In this document: positions 34,974 through 43,938 of the stretch, piece by piece
Numbering within the stretch: position 1 is the first letter of the stretch
Layout of the letters: each line of letters begins with the position of its first letter
Source of the DNA: an uncultured Bariatricus sp.
GTDB lineage: Bacteria > Bacillota > Clostridia > Lachnospirales > Lachnospiraceae
Direction: 5' to 3'
Assembly: GCA_934320645.1 (NCBI GenBank)
Contig: CAKRFP010000013.1
Coordinates: 1-63,092, forward strand
DNA length: 63,092 nt
Notes under the pieces: model-generated
What the model was told of the DNA's origin: nothing
The model's input: the letters and a program-made list of their open reading frames with translations, nothing else
Databases searched by the model: none
Made by a program: the position numbers and the translations under genes

Positions 34974-35044
34974 GGTTGTGCAAAAGAAGAACAACTGCCG
35001 TGCATAATCATCTGGACACAGACAGATATGCGGCAGTTTTATTA
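34974..35044 (+). ncRNA. Predicted ~70-nt short transcript or attenuated leader
   Basis: A promoter at 34939-34967 is followed within 30 bases by a hairpin (AACTGCCG at 34993-35000 with CGGCAGTT at 35031-35038, plus inner pairing ATCTG/CAGAT) and a T-rich tract. This predicts a transcript of about 70 bases. GTTGT near 34976 can alternatively pair with ACAAC at 34991-34995, which overlaps the terminator stem. It may be a small RNA or a leader attenuating the FAD dehydrogenase gene that starts at 35150. No known riboswitch consensus was recognised. Confidence 0.45.
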
Positions 35045-35149
35045 TGTGACATAGTATAGAAGTGCGTTTGTATTGCAAGCTGTATTTATGACACAGGCAA
35101 TTGAGTGAAAGTTATATTTTATCATGCAAATAAAAGGAGAGATACACGG

Positions 35150-36523
35150 ATGAAGTATGATGTAATTATTATCGGTGCCGGACCAGGCGGAATTTTTGCT
35201 GCTTATGAGTTGATGAAAAAGAAACCAGACTGCAAGATTGCAGTATTTGAAGAAGGTTATCCGCTGGAAAAGAGAAAATGTCCGATCGACGGAGAAAAAG
35301 TTAAGAGCTGTATCAACTGCAAACGCTGCTCGATCATGTGCGGATTTGGTGGAGCCGGAGCATTTTCAGATGGAAAATACAATATCACCAATGATTTCGG
35401 CGGAACCTTATTTGAATATATTGGTAAAAAACAGGCTGTTGAACTGATGAAATATGTTGATGAGATCAACATGGAAAATGGTGGAGAAGGCACAAAGCTG
35501 TATTCCACAGCCGGAACAAAATTTAAAAAGCTCTGTCTTCAGAACAAACTGAATCTTCTGGATGCGTCTGTACGTCATCTGGGAACCGATATTAATTACG
35601 TCGTTCTTCAGAATCTCTACGATCAGATGAAGGATAAGATGGACTTCTTCTTTGATACACCGGTTGAGACGATTGAGATCATCGACGGTGGATACCGTAT
35701 CGTATGTGAAAAAAATTCTTACGAATGTGAGAAATGTATCGTTTCTGTCGGAAGAAGTGGAAGCAAGTGGATGGAAAAGGTCTGTAAGGAACTTGCAATC
35801 CCAACCAAATCCAACCGCGTGGATATCGGTGTCCGTGTAGAGCTTCCGGCAGTTATCTTCTCACACCTGACAGATGAGCTTTACGAGAGCAAGATCGTAT
35901 ACCGTACAGAAAAATTTGAGGACAATGTGCGTACCTTCTGTATGAATCCGAACGGTATTGTGGTAAATGAAAATACCAACGGAATCATTACGGTAAACGG
36001 ACACAGCTATGAAGGAAATGAGAAAAAGACGGACAACACTAACTTTGCCCTTCTGGTTGCAAAGCATTTCTCTGAGCCATTTAAGGACAGTAACGGATAT
36101 GGTGAAAGTATCGCAAGACTCTCCAACATGCTTGGCGGCGGTGTGATCGTACAGCGTTTTGGTGATCTGGTACGTGGAAGAAGAAGTACAGAAAAGCGTA
36201 TTGAAGAAGGTCTGGTAACGCCAACCTTATCAGCAACGCCTGGTGATCTGAGCCTGGTTCTTCCAAAGCGAATCATGGATGGAATCATTGAGATGATCTA
36301 TGCGCTTGACAAAGTAGCACCGGGTACTGCAAATGATGATACCCTTCTTTATGGTGTGGAAGTAAAATTCTATAACATGGAAGTAGAGATTGACAAGAAT
36401 CTGGAAAGCTGCCACAAGGGATTGTATGTGATCGGTGACGGAAGTGGAGTTACACATTCTCTGTCCCATGCATCTGCAAGTGGTGTTTATGTTGCAAGAC
36501 ATATTATCAGCGAAGCAGAATAG
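35150..36523 (+). CDS. FAD-dependent dehydrogenase (NAD(FAD)-utilizing dehydrogenase family)
   Basis: A 457-residue flavoprotein. The N-terminal FAD loop is GAGPGGIFAAYEL. A cysteine-rich segment CINCKRCSIMCGFGGAGAFSDGKYN lies near residues 50-80. The closing FAD region has VIGDGSGVTHSLSHASASGVYVA. This widespread family in Clostridia has no firm substrate; the cysteines and fold suggest a redox role. ATG 35150 follows AAAGGAGAG at 35133-35141. It stands alone between the short hairpin unit and a bidirectional terminator. Confidence 0.88.
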   Translation: MKYDVIIIGAGPGGIFAAYELMKKKPDCKIAVFEEGYPLEKRKCPIDGEKVKSCINCKRCSIMCGFGGAGAFSDGKYNITNDFGGTLFEYIGKKQAVELMKYVDEINMENGGEGTKLYSTAGTKFKKLCLQNKLNLLDASVRHLGTDINYVVLQNLYDQMKDKMDFFFDTPVETIEIIDGGYRIVCEKNSYECEKCIVSVGRSGSKWMEKVCKELAIPTKSNRVDIGVRVELPAVIFSHLTDELYESKIVYRTEKFEDNVRTFCMNPNGIVVNENTNGIITVNGHSYEGNEKKTDNTNFALLVAKHFSEPFKDSNGYGESIARLSNMLGGGVIVQRFGDLVRGRRSTEKRIEEGLVTPTLSATPGDLSLVLPKRIMDGIIEMIYALDKVAPGTANDDTLLYGVEVKFYNMEVEIDKNLESCHKGLYVIGDGSGVTHSLSHASASGVYVARHIISEAE

Positions 36524-36575
36524 TCTGCGAATAAAAAGGCAGAGCGAAGCTGGAAAAGTAAGATAAAGAGAAAAT

Positions 36576-36656
36576 AAAAAACCGTAAATCCGAAGGATTT
36601 GCAGGTGTGTACTGGAAGAAAGTACCTATCTGCAATTTCGGATTTACGGTTTTTAT
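36576..36656. terminator. Bidirectional terminator between convergent genes
   Basis: A perfect stem of about 18 bp (AAAACCGTAAATCCGAA with TTCGGATTTACGGTTTT) has A-runs and T-runs on both sides. It serves the FAD gene on the plus strand and the MATE gene on the minus strand. Confidence 0.9.
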
Positions 36657-36698
36657 TGTACAGAAAATTCAGCTAAATTTCTTTTGCAAGGATTACTC

Positions 36699-38027
36699 CT
36701 AGTGTTGCGCAGTCGCCCGTCGGTAAGTCAGATAAGCAATCACTGCGGTCGCAAATTCGGTGATTCCAAAGGCATACCAGACGCCGGAAGCTCCCAAAAA
36801 GCGGCTTAAGATAAAGGCTGCCGGAATAATAATGACAGTAAATCTGCACAGTGAGATGACAAGGGAAGGTCTTCCTTTTCCAAGACCCTCCAGCGCACCG
36901 GAGCTGGTGATGGACACGGAAGAAACTAAAAATCCCAGGCTGATGATCCGAAGTGCAATTCCTCCCGCCTGAATAGTTTCCGGATTGGAACTGAACAGTG
37001 CAATCAGTGAATCCGGGAAAAGCTGGCAGAAGATTGTGCCAAAGAGCATGATCCCAAGACTCAGGTAAAGGGTATCGGCAAACAGCTTATGGACACGTTT
37101 TGTTTCTCCGGCTCCGTAGTTGTATCCGATCAGCGGACGCATTCCCTGAATAATCCCGTTTGCCGGAAGATACAGGAAGGTCTGAAGCTTGTAATAGATT
37201 CCGAGCACCACCACGTAGACCTGGGAGTAGGCGGCAAGGATCCCATTCAGTGCGGTGATCAGCAGGGATGGAAGTGCCATATTCAAAGTGGCAGGGATTC
37301 CAACTGCGTAAAGCCGTCCGGCCATGGCACGGTCTACGTGGCAGCTTCTATGAATCTTCACCGGAAGAGGTCTGATAAAATAAAAGGCAAGGTACAGTAC
37401 CAGTGTGACAATCTGACCAAGACCGGTTGCAAGTGCGGCCCCTTCAATTCCCATTTTCGGGAACGGTCCGATTCCGAAGATCAGAAGTGGATCCAGTACG
37501 ATATTGAAAATACATCCGCTCATCATGCAGATCATGGACACGCGCATCCGTCCGACTGCCTGGAAAATTTTTTCCCAGGTAATTTCAAGAGAGATTACAA
37601 TGGAAAATCCAAATGCGATCCGGGAGTAGGCATTTCCCATCTGAATAACGGTCACGTCTTTTGTGAAAATCTGTAAAAATAGCGGCATTACGGCAATTGT
37701 GACTACGGTAAGAACGATACCGTGGATGACAGAAAGAAAAAGTCCCTGTGTGGCAGCTGCATCCGCTTTTTTCTGATCCTGGGCGCCAAGGAAAAAGGCA
37801 ATGGCAGCATTGATCCCGATTCCAAAGCCGACACCGACTGAGGTGATAAAATTCTGGATCGGGTAGACTAAGGACAGAGCAGTCATTGCTTCTTCACTGA
37901 TCCGTGCAACGAAATAGCTGTCAACAATATTATAAAGAGAGTTGACCATCATTGAGATCACCATTGGCAGAGCCATGGAAAGCAGAAGCGGCAGAATCGG
38001 TTTTTCTTTCATGTAAGTCTGGTTCAT
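36699..38027 (-). CDS. MATE family efflux transporter
   Basis: A 442-residue MATE exporter with about 12 predicted membrane segments in two repeats. The N-terminus has LPLLLSMALPMVISMMVNSLYNIVDSYFVARI, and the second half begins VGIPATLNMALPSLLI. Such proteins export cationic drugs or metabolites using Na+ or H+. I chose the ATG at 38027 because AGGAGG (38040-38035 on this strand) is 7 bases before it; the frame extends upstream through the leader to 38153, across two terminator hairpins. Its regulation is probably by premature termination in that leader. Confidence 0.92.
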   Translation of the reverse strand: MNQTYMKEKPILPLLLSMALPMVISMMVNSLYNIVDSYFVARISEEAMTALSLVYPIQNFITSVGVGFGIGINAAIAFFLGAQDQKKADAAATQGLFLSVIHGIVLTVVTIAVMPLFLQIFTKDVTVIQMGNAYSRIAFGFSIVISLEITWEKIFQAVGRMRVSMICMMSGCIFNIVLDPLLIFGIGPFPKMGIEGAALATGLGQIVTLVLYLAFYFIRPLPVKIHRSCHVDRAMAGRLYAVGIPATLNMALPSLLITALNGILAAYSQVYVVVLGIYYKLQTFLYLPANGIIQGMRPLIGYNYGAGETKRVHKLFADTLYLSLGIMLFGTIFCQLFPDSLIALFSSNPETIQAGGIALRIISLGFLVSSVSITSSGALEGLGKGRPSLVISLCRFTVIIIPAAFILSRFLGASGVWYAFGITEFATAVIAYLTYRRATAQH

Positions 38028-38072
38028 AAACATTCCTCCTGATAAATATAAAGCATAAGGTACAAAATCTGT

Positions 38073-38140
38073 AAAAAAGGGCAGAAGCCCGATACATAAA
38101 AAGCCACATAACTGCCGCTGTCTGCAACAAGTTATGTGGC
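38073..38140 (-). promoter_or_regulatory. Tandem terminators in the leader of the MATE gene
   Basis: On the minus strand a 10-bp perfect stem (GCCACATAAC with GTTATGTGGC, 38140-38103) is followed by TTTTTAT. Next comes a GGGC-TTCT-GCCC hairpin (38090-38079) followed by six T. Both lie between the promoter at 38240-38212 and the start codon at 38027. Two consecutive intrinsic terminators before a drug exporter suggest conditional read-through control. Confidence 0.65.
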
Positions 38141-38211
38141 GAAAAGTAGACATCTATTTTGATATCCAGAAAAATCCACAAAGATTTTGGTATAAAATTA
38201 CACAGATAATT

Positions 38212-38240
38212 ATTTTAAAAATTTTCCTTCCATTTGTCAA
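38212..38240 (-). promoter_or_regulatory. Promoter of the MATE gene
   Basis: On the minus strand, a perfect TTGACA (38240-38235), 17 bases, and TAAAAT (38217-38212). Confidence 0.82.
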
Positions 38241-38272
38241 TATCTTTTTGAAAAAAATACCAATTAAAATAT

Positions 38273-38300
38273 TGACAAAAAAGTAAGCTTAAACTAACAT
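38273..38300 (+). promoter_or_regulatory. Promoter of the ABC exporter operon
   Basis: A perfect TTGACA at 38273-38278, 16 bases, and TAACAT at 38295-38300. It is divergent from the MATE promoter 33 bases away. Confidence 0.7.
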
Positions 38301-38357
38301 AAGTGTATGAAATATAACATTACTACGACGCGAGTAACCAAAGGAAGGAGTAGAGGA

Positions 38358-39056
38358 ATGTTTTTAGAGATTAAAGGGATCAAAAAATCATTTGGAACAG
38401 GCGACAGCCGGGTAAATGTTCTGAAAGGACTTGATCTGGAAATTGAAAGAGGAGAATTTTGTGTGCTTCTGGGACCATCCGGTTCCGGAAAATCGACTCT
38501 TCTGAATATTATAGGCGGCATTGACGGGGCAGATGAAGGAAGTATTACGATTGACGGAGAACAGCTGGAGGATATGACAGAGAAGAAGCTGTCATTGTAC
38601 CGGAGAAAGCATTTGGGTTACATTTTCCAGATGTACAATCTAATCCCGAACCTGACACTCAGGGAAAATATTGAGGTTGGTGCTTATTTGAGTGACCGTC
38701 CGCTGGATGTGGATGAGCTGATGCACACACTGGGAATTTATGAGCATCAGAACAAGCTGCCAAACCAGCTTTCCGGAGGACAGCAGCAGAGGACAGCAAT
38801 CGGGCGTGCAATCGTGAAAAATCCGGATATTCTGCTCTGTGATGAACCGACAGGTGCGCTGGATTATAATACTTCTAAGGAAATCCTGAAGCTGATCGAG
38901 ACCGTCAACCAGAAATATGGAAATACGATCGTGATGGTTACACATAATGATGCGATCAAGGATATGGCGGACCGGGTAGTAAAGCTGCGTGACGGTATGA
39001 TCCGTAAGAATTATTGTAATGAACACAAGCTATCAGCAAGTGAGCTGGAATGGTAA
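38358..39056 (+). CDS. ABC transporter ATP-binding protein (MacB/LolD type)
   Basis: A 232-residue ATPase. Walker A is GPSGSGKST, the Q-loop region YIFQMYNLIPNLT, the signature LSGGQQQRTAIGRAI, Walker B ILLCDEPTGALD, and the H-loop VTHND. It matches the subfamily that powers FtsX-type permeases moving lipids, peptides or antibiotics. I chose ATG 38358 with AGGAGTAGAGGA before it; an in-frame ATG at 38307 would add 17 residues. The permease gene follows with overlapping signals. Confidence 0.95.
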   Translation: MFLEIKGIKKSFGTGDSRVNVLKGLDLEIERGEFCVLLGPSGSGKSTLLNIIGGIDGADEGSITIDGEQLEDMTEKKLSLYRRKHLGYIFQMYNLIPNLTLRENIEVGAYLSDRPLDVDELMHTLGIYEHQNKLPNQLSGGQQQRTAIGRAIVKNPDILLCDEPTGALDYNTSKEILKLIETVNQKYGNTIVMVTHNDAIKDMADRVVKLRDGMIRKNYCNEHKLSASELEW

Positions 39057-39070
39057 GGAGGACGCGTGTT

Positions 39071-41389
39071 ATGAAGAGTCCTTTAAGAAAAAGACTTCCA
39101 CGGGAATTGAAAAGTGAGATTGGAAAATATCTGGTGGTGCTGATTCTTATGATCGCAACGATTGGATTTGTATCTGGTTTTCTGGTTGCAGATGGAAGTA
39201 TGCTGAAAGCATATAATGAAGGCTTTGAAAAGTACAAAATCGAAGATGGAAATTTCCGGGTAAAGAAGAAAATCACGAAGTCACAGAGGGAGAACATTGA
39301 GAAAAATGGTGTAACGCTGTATGAGAATTTTTATCTGGAAGAGGCCCTGGACAATGGAAGTACCATGCGTATTTTCAAAAACCGGGAAGAGGTCAACCTG
39401 GTGTGCCTGATGGAAGGAAAGCTTCCTGAAAAATCCGGAGAGATGGCTATTGACCGTATGTATGCGGATAACAACGGCATTTCTGTTGGAGATACACTGA
39501 AAAGTGGCTCAAAAGAATGGAAAGTAACTGGATTTGTAGCACTTTCTGATTATAGCTGTCTGTTTCAGAACAACAATGACAGTATGTTTGATGCAGTCAA
39601 ATTTGGAGTATCGATTGTTACGCCGGAAGAGTTTGAATCCCTGGATCAGAAGAAGCTTCAGTACAGCTATTCCTGGGTGTATGACAAAGCACCGAAAAAT
39701 GAAAAACAGGAAAAAAAGATGTCGGAAGATCTGATGGAAGCACTAGGGGAAGAAGTCACTCTGGAGTCTTTTGTGCCACAGTATCTGAACCAGGCAATTA
39801 CATTTACCGGTGATGATATGGGGAGTGACCGTGCCATGATGACAATGCTCCTCTATATGATCATTGTTATCATTGCGTTTGTATTTGGAATTACGATCAG
39901 CAATACGATCCGGAAAGAAGCAGGCGTGATCGGAACTCTGCGGGCTTCCGGTTATACAAGAAAAGAACTGATCGGACATTACATGGCACTTCCGGTGATC
40001 GTTACGCTGATCGGTGCGGTGATCGGAAATATTCTGGGTTATACAGCACTGAAAAATGTATGTGCGGGGATGTATTATGGAAGCTATAGTCTGCCGACCT
40101 ATGTGACGGTGTGGAATGCAGATGCTTTCTGGATGACAACGGTGGTTCCGGTGCTGATCATGCTGGTAGTCAACTATGGAATCCTTCGCTACAAGCTGAG
40201 GCTTTCACCGCTGAAATTCCTGAGAAGAGATCTTTCTGGAAGCAGGCGGAAAAGAGCAGTCCGGCTAAGTCCGAAGCTTGGAATCTTCCATCGGTTCCGG
40301 CTGCGTGTGATCTTCCAGAATATGAGCAATTACGTCGTACTTTTTATTGGAATCATATTTGCGAATCTGCTTTTGTTCTTTGGACTTTTGCTGCCGTCAG
40401 TACTTTCGCACTATCAGCAGGATATCCAGAGCAATATGCTTGCAAAATACCAGTATATGCTGGAGGTTCCGGTAAGTGCGATGAGCGGAAACAAACTGGA
40501 CAGTATGCTGGAGCTGTTACAGTTCTCTTATGGAACAAAGACGGAAAATGAAGATGCGGAAGCGTTCAGTGCTTACTCATTGGAAACATTGCCAAGCAAA
40601 TATAAGACAGATGAAGTGATCCTGTATGGAATCAAACCGGACAGTAAATATATCGATGCAGATCTGGAGGATAGTGACGGTGTCTATATTTCCAGTGCCT
40701 ATGCAGAGAAGTTTCTGTTGAAGCCGGGCGATTCGATCACGTTGAAAGAAAAATATGAAAAGACAAAGTATACATTCAAGGTTAAAGGAATCTACAAATA
40801 CAGCGGTGGAATCTGTGTATTTATGCCACAGGAGCAGTTGAATGATACCTTTGATCTGGGAAACGATTATTTCAGTGGATATTTTTCCGATTCGAAGATC
40901 AAGGATATTGACGGGAAATACATCGGTTCGGTGCTTGATCTGGAAGCACTGACAAAGATTTCGAGACAGCTGGATGTATCTATGGGAAATATGATGGGGA
41001 TGGTCAACGCTTTTGCAATCGGTATTTATATGGTTGTGATCTATCTGTTGTCCAAGATCATTATTGAGAAAAATGCACAGGCTATTTCCATGACGAAGAT
41101 CCTGGGATATACCAATGGGGAGATCAGCAGGCTTTATATCTGGTCGACGACGATCGTGGTGATCATCTGTCTGCTTCTCAGCCTGCCGATTGAGAAAGCA
41201 GTTATGAATGTGCTGTTCCGGGAAATGATGCTGACCAGTATTTCCGGCTGGATCGCACTTTGGATCGATCCGAAGATCTATGTGGAAATGTTCCTGATCG
41301 GGATCGGAACCTATGCAGTTGTGGCAATGTTAGAATATCGAAGGATTAAACATGTGCCGATGGATAAGGCACTGAAAAATGTAGAGTAA
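39071..41389 (+). CDS. FtsX-family ABC transporter permease
   Basis: A 772-residue permease. One membrane helix is near the N-terminus (LVVLILMIATIGFVSGFLV). A large extracytoplasmic domain follows, then three helices (starting MMTMLLYMIIVIIAFVFGI). Then come a fifth helix (VVLFIGIIFANLLLFFGLLL), a second extracytoplasmic domain, and three final helices. This two-fold FtsX layout fits export or extraction of peptides or lipids. It partners the ATPase encoded 14 bases upstream. The start at 39071 follows AAGGAGG at 39055-39061. The substrate is unknown, and no sensor kinase pair lies next to it. Confidence 0.92.
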   Translation: MKSPLRKRLPRELKSEIGKYLVVLILMIATIGFVSGFLVADGSMLKAYNEGFEKYKIEDGNFRVKKKITKSQRENIEKNGVTLYENFYLEEALDNGSTMRIFKNREEVNLVCLMEGKLPEKSGEMAIDRMYADNNGISVGDTLKSGSKEWKVTGFVALSDYSCLFQNNNDSMFDAVKFGVSIVTPEEFESLDQKKLQYSYSWVYDKAPKNEKQEKKMSEDLMEALGEEVTLESFVPQYLNQAITFTGDDMGSDRAMMTMLLYMIIVIIAFVFGITISNTIRKEAGVIGTLRASGYTRKELIGHYMALPVIVTLIGAVIGNILGYTALKNVCAGMYYGSYSLPTYVTVWNADAFWMTTVVPVLIMLVVNYGILRYKLRLSPLKFLRRDLSGSRRKRAVRLSPKLGIFHRFRLRVIFQNMSNYVVLFIGIIFANLLLFFGLLLPSVLSHYQQDIQSNMLAKYQYMLEVPVSAMSGNKLDSMLELLQFSYGTKTENEDAEAFSAYSLETLPSKYKTDEVILYGIKPDSKYIDADLEDSDGVYISSAYAEKFLLKPGDSITLKEKYEKTKYTFKVKGIYKYSGGICVFMPQEQLNDTFDLGNDYFSGYFSDSKIKDIDGKYIGSVLDLEALTKISRQLDVSMGNMMGMVNAFAIGIYMVVIYLLSKIIIEKNAQAISMTKILGYTNGEISRLYIWSTTIVVIICLLLSLPIEKAVMNVLFREMMLTSISGWIALWIDPKIYVEMFLIGIGTYAVVAMLEYRRIKHVPMDKALKNVE

Positions 41390-41430
41390 GGGGTGGAAAA
41401 GAAGAGAATTAAGGTACGGATCAGGACAGA

Positions 41431-42462
41431 CTAAGCTGCCCTGTAGATCGCCGGGACGATCTCGCGGAGGAGAGCAAGAAGCGTCTGGAACTGTGCATGA
41501 TGATAAATGTTTTTCCGGTAGACGGCACAGATGTCCCTGGTGTCATGAAAGTGATCCGGGGTAAAGAAATGAATGTCCGGAAAGGAAGTAGTCCGTGCAT
41601 AAATTTCAGGAAGAAAGGCAATCCCCATCCCTCGTCTTGCAAGAGAAAAGGCAGTATTACTGCTGGTGCAGATGCAGCGGATATTCGGATGGAAAGCGGC
41701 AGTCTCGCAGATCTTGCGGCTGATCTTTCCGAGATCGTGATCCTCTGAAAGCAGAATAAATGGAACTGCAGATAGCGCAGGAAGATGAATCTGAGGAGTG
41801 GCAGAAATGCCCTCCTCTTTTTTGGATTTCACAATGTTTCTGAAAAAATTCCGGTTACTGGTCTCGGATACAGATTCTGCCTGGCTGTCTGAAACCAGAG
41901 TAGCAGAAGAAGACAGGTGCGCTGGCGGATCAGAAAATGGACACAGCGAATCCGGGATTGCCAGGACAAAACTTTCCTTCACCAGCAGCTCGCTTTCAAA
42001 GTTAATCGTATCCGGGCTGGAGATATCCAGGATCAGATCCAGCTGATCTGCTTCCAGCATTTGCCGCAGGATATAAGTTGGCTGCTCGATGATCTGGATA
42101 TCACAGTTCTCATACATGGAATAAAAGCGTTCCAGAACCGGAGCCAGAAGCCGCTCACTCCGGTGGGGACTGAGACCCAGACGGATCAGTTTTCGTGAAC
42201 CGGAGGCAATATCGCCAAGCTTCCACTCCAGCTGGGTATGCGAATGCAGGGTAGAAACCGCCCATTCGTAGAAGAGGGAGCCGGCATAGGTAAGCTTCAT
42301 CTCGCCACGGCTCCTCTCAAAAAGAGGGACTCCGGTTTCCTTTTCCAGAGCCTGAATGCTTAAGGAAAGGGATGGCTGTGAGATATAAAGCTTCTGAGCC
42401 GCTTTGGTGATACTTTTTTCTTCGGCAATGGTGATGACATATTGCAGCTGATTCCAGTTCAT
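41431..42462 (-). CDS. LysR family transcriptional regulator
   Basis: A 343-residue LysR protein, slightly long for the family. The N-terminal winged helix-turn-helix reads MNWNQLQYVITIAEEKSITKAAQKLYISQPSLSLSIQALEKETGVPLFER, followed by an effector-binding domain. GGAGGAG lies directly ahead of the ATG on this strand. It is divergent from a two-gene chromate-type transporter across a 99-base AT-rich gap, the classic layout for a regulator of its neighbour. The end of the gene runs toward the ABC permease with no terminator seen between. Confidence 0.92.
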   Translation of the reverse strand: MNWNQLQYVITIAEEKSITKAAQKLYISQPSLSLSIQALEKETGVPLFERSRGEMKLTYAGSLFYEWAVSTLHSHTQLEWKLGDIASGSRKLIRLGLSPHRSERLLAPVLERFYSMYENCDIQIIEQPTYILRQMLEADQLDLILDISSPDTINFESELLVKESFVLAIPDSLCPFSDPPAHLSSSATLVSDSQAESVSETSNRNFFRNIVKSKKEEGISATPQIHLPALSAVPFILLSEDHDLGKISRKICETAAFHPNIRCICTSSNTAFSLARRGMGIAFLPEIYARTTSFPDIHFFTPDHFHDTRDICAVYRKNIYHHAQFQTLLALLREIVPAIYRAA

Positions 42463-42561
42463 AAAACTCCTCCATAGGTTAAAACTATATTTTTAATAAT
42501 AAAACATATATTTCACAAATGTCAATAGAGATGATAAAGTAAAGGGCAGGAGGATGAACGG

Positions 42562-43131
42562 ATGAAAAAAGAGAAAATAAAAAATGGACTGATGCTGTTT
42601 GCGTTTTTCTTTAAGATAGGCTGCTTTACATTTGGCGGAGGATGGAGCATTCTGGCGCAGATGGAGCAGGAGTTTGTCGATAAAAAGAAATTGATCACGA
42701 AGGAAGAACTGCTGGATATGGTTGCGGTTGGAAAGTCAGTTCCCGGAATTATGATCACCAATATCAGTATGCTGTTCGGTTATTATGTAGGCGGCTGGTT
42801 CGGTGGAGTCTGTGCGGTACTAGGAATGACCTGTCCGGCGGTGCTGATCCTGTCGTTTGTGACTGCATTTTACAAGGTTCTGAAAAGCAATGTCTGGTGC
42901 TATGCAGCCCTTCGGGGAATCCGTTGCGCGGTGGTCCCGATCATGGGAAGTGCGGCATTGTCCCTTGGAAAGGAAGCATTCCGAAAGAAGATGGCAGTTC
43001 CAATCTGTGCAGTGGCATTGGTGCTGTGTGTCTTCACAGACATCAGTAATGTGCTGATGATCGTGGCTGGAATCATATTGGCACTTTCGGTAAGAGCGGT
43101 GAAAAAGGCGAAGGGAGGACAGATGGCATGA
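42562..43131 (+). CDS. Chromate transporter family protein, first half
   Basis: A 189-residue short-chain CHR-family membrane protein. The N-terminus has FFKIGCFTFGGGWSILAQMEQEFV, typical of the family, followed by KSVPGIMITNISMLFGYYVGG. Short CHR proteins work as pairs equivalent to one long ChrA. The next gene encodes the partner and overlaps by 4 bases. The true substrate in gut anaerobes is uncertain; an anion other than chromate is possible. Confidence 0.9.
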   Translation: MKKEKIKNGLMLFAFFFKIGCFTFGGGWSILAQMEQEFVDKKKLITKEELLDMVAVGKSVPGIMITNISMLFGYYVGGWFGGVCAVLGMTCPAVLILSFVTAFYKVLKSNVWCYAALRGIRCAVVPIMGSAALSLGKEAFRKKMAVPICAVALVLCVFTDISNVLMIVAGIILALSVRAVKKAKGGQMA

Positions 43132-43673
43132 TTTATCTCAGACTGTTTGTGGCATTTATGAAAATTGGGTTTACCAGCTTTGGCGGGATGTCGATGATCC
43201 CGGTTATCATGCAGGAAATGAAAGTGAACCAGTGGATGACGGCGGAGGATCTGACCAACCTGATCGCCATTGCGGAAATGACACCGGGACCACTTGGAAT
43301 CAACTGTGCAACCTTTGCCGGGATGCAGACGGCAGGTGTGCTTGGCGGAATTACGGCTGTTATGGGTGTGCTGATGCCTGCGTATACGCTGACGCTTGGT
43401 GTGGCGGTGTGTTTTGCAAAGTTCCGTGGGAATGACATTATGAGCTGTATGCTGGATGTGATCAAGCCAATCTGTATCGCGATGATTCTTGCGGTGATCC
43501 TGAATCTGATGCAGGAAAATTATTTCCCGAATGCGCGGATTGACTGGTTTGGATGCGGGATCGGAATTGTAATGTTTTATCTGATCTTGAAGCGGAACTG
43601 GTCGGTACCGAAGGTGATCACACTTGCGGCGGTGTTTGGAATAGTGGGGTATGGTGTGCTTGGAATGGCATAG
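43128..43673 (+). CDS. Chromate transporter family protein, second half
   Basis: A 181-residue short CHR protein. It begins IYLRLFVAFMKIGFTSFGGMSMIPVI and contains EMTPGPLGINCATFAGMQTAG, the PGPxG motif seen in the family. It overlaps the end of the first half gene by 4 bases (ATGA), so production of the two should be matched. A terminator follows. Confidence 0.9.
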   Translation: MIYLRLFVAFMKIGFTSFGGMSMIPVIMQEMKVNQWMTAEDLTNLIAIAEMTPGPLGINCATFAGMQTAGVLGGITAVMGVLMPAYTLTLGVAVCFAKFRGNDIMSCMLDVIKPICIAMILAVILNLMQENYFPNARIDWFGCGIGIVMFYLILKRNWSVPKVITLAAVFGIVGYGVLGMA

Positions 43674-43690
43674 ATCTATGGGCAAAACAG

Positions 43691-43744
43691 GAGAGTTATT
43701 CTTTTGCAAATTTGAAGATTTGTAAGAGGGTAACTCTCTTTTTA
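43691..43744 (+). terminator. Terminator after the chromate transporter pair
   Basis: GAGAGTTA at 43691-43698 pairs with TAACTCTC at 43731-43738, with further pairing inside (CAAAT/ATTTG), then a T-rich tract. Confidence 0.82.
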
Positions 43745-43784
43745 TTTCATAGGAAATTCCGAAGGAACTTCCCATGAAACAAAA

Positions 43785-43871
43785 GGCACTGCGTGCCGGA
43801 GATGCGCAATCGCACGAAGATGAAGAATGTCGCAAGCGACAGCGTTCGGCGTGAGAATGTGCCGAGGCACA
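43785..43871. repeat. Cluster of four short perfect hairpins, intergenic element
   Basis: Within 87 bases there are four compact inverted repeats: GGCAC-TGC-GTGCC (43785-43797), TGCG-CAAT-CGCA (43803-43814), TGTCGC-AA-GCGACA (43828-43841) and TGTGCC-GA-GGCACA (43858-43871). The stretch is richer in GC than the flanking intergenic DNA and encodes no plausible protein. It may be a dispersed intergenic repeat or a structured RNA. Confidence 0.5.
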
Positions 43872-43938
43872 ATCTTTCTTAATGCGATTTTACATAACTA
43901 TGATCATGGGAAAGAAAAAATGATAGAAGAAAGAAAAT

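Noticed and set aside
42562..43673. Frameshifted single chrA gene
   Set aside because: Two separate short CHR proteins with overlapping stop/start are a normal form of the family, each with its own N-terminal signature.
42900..43835. Antisense 311-residue open frame over the chromate transporter pair
   Set aside because: The plus-strand genes have clear family motifs, binding sites and overlap; the minus frame is His/Arg-rich shadow sequence.
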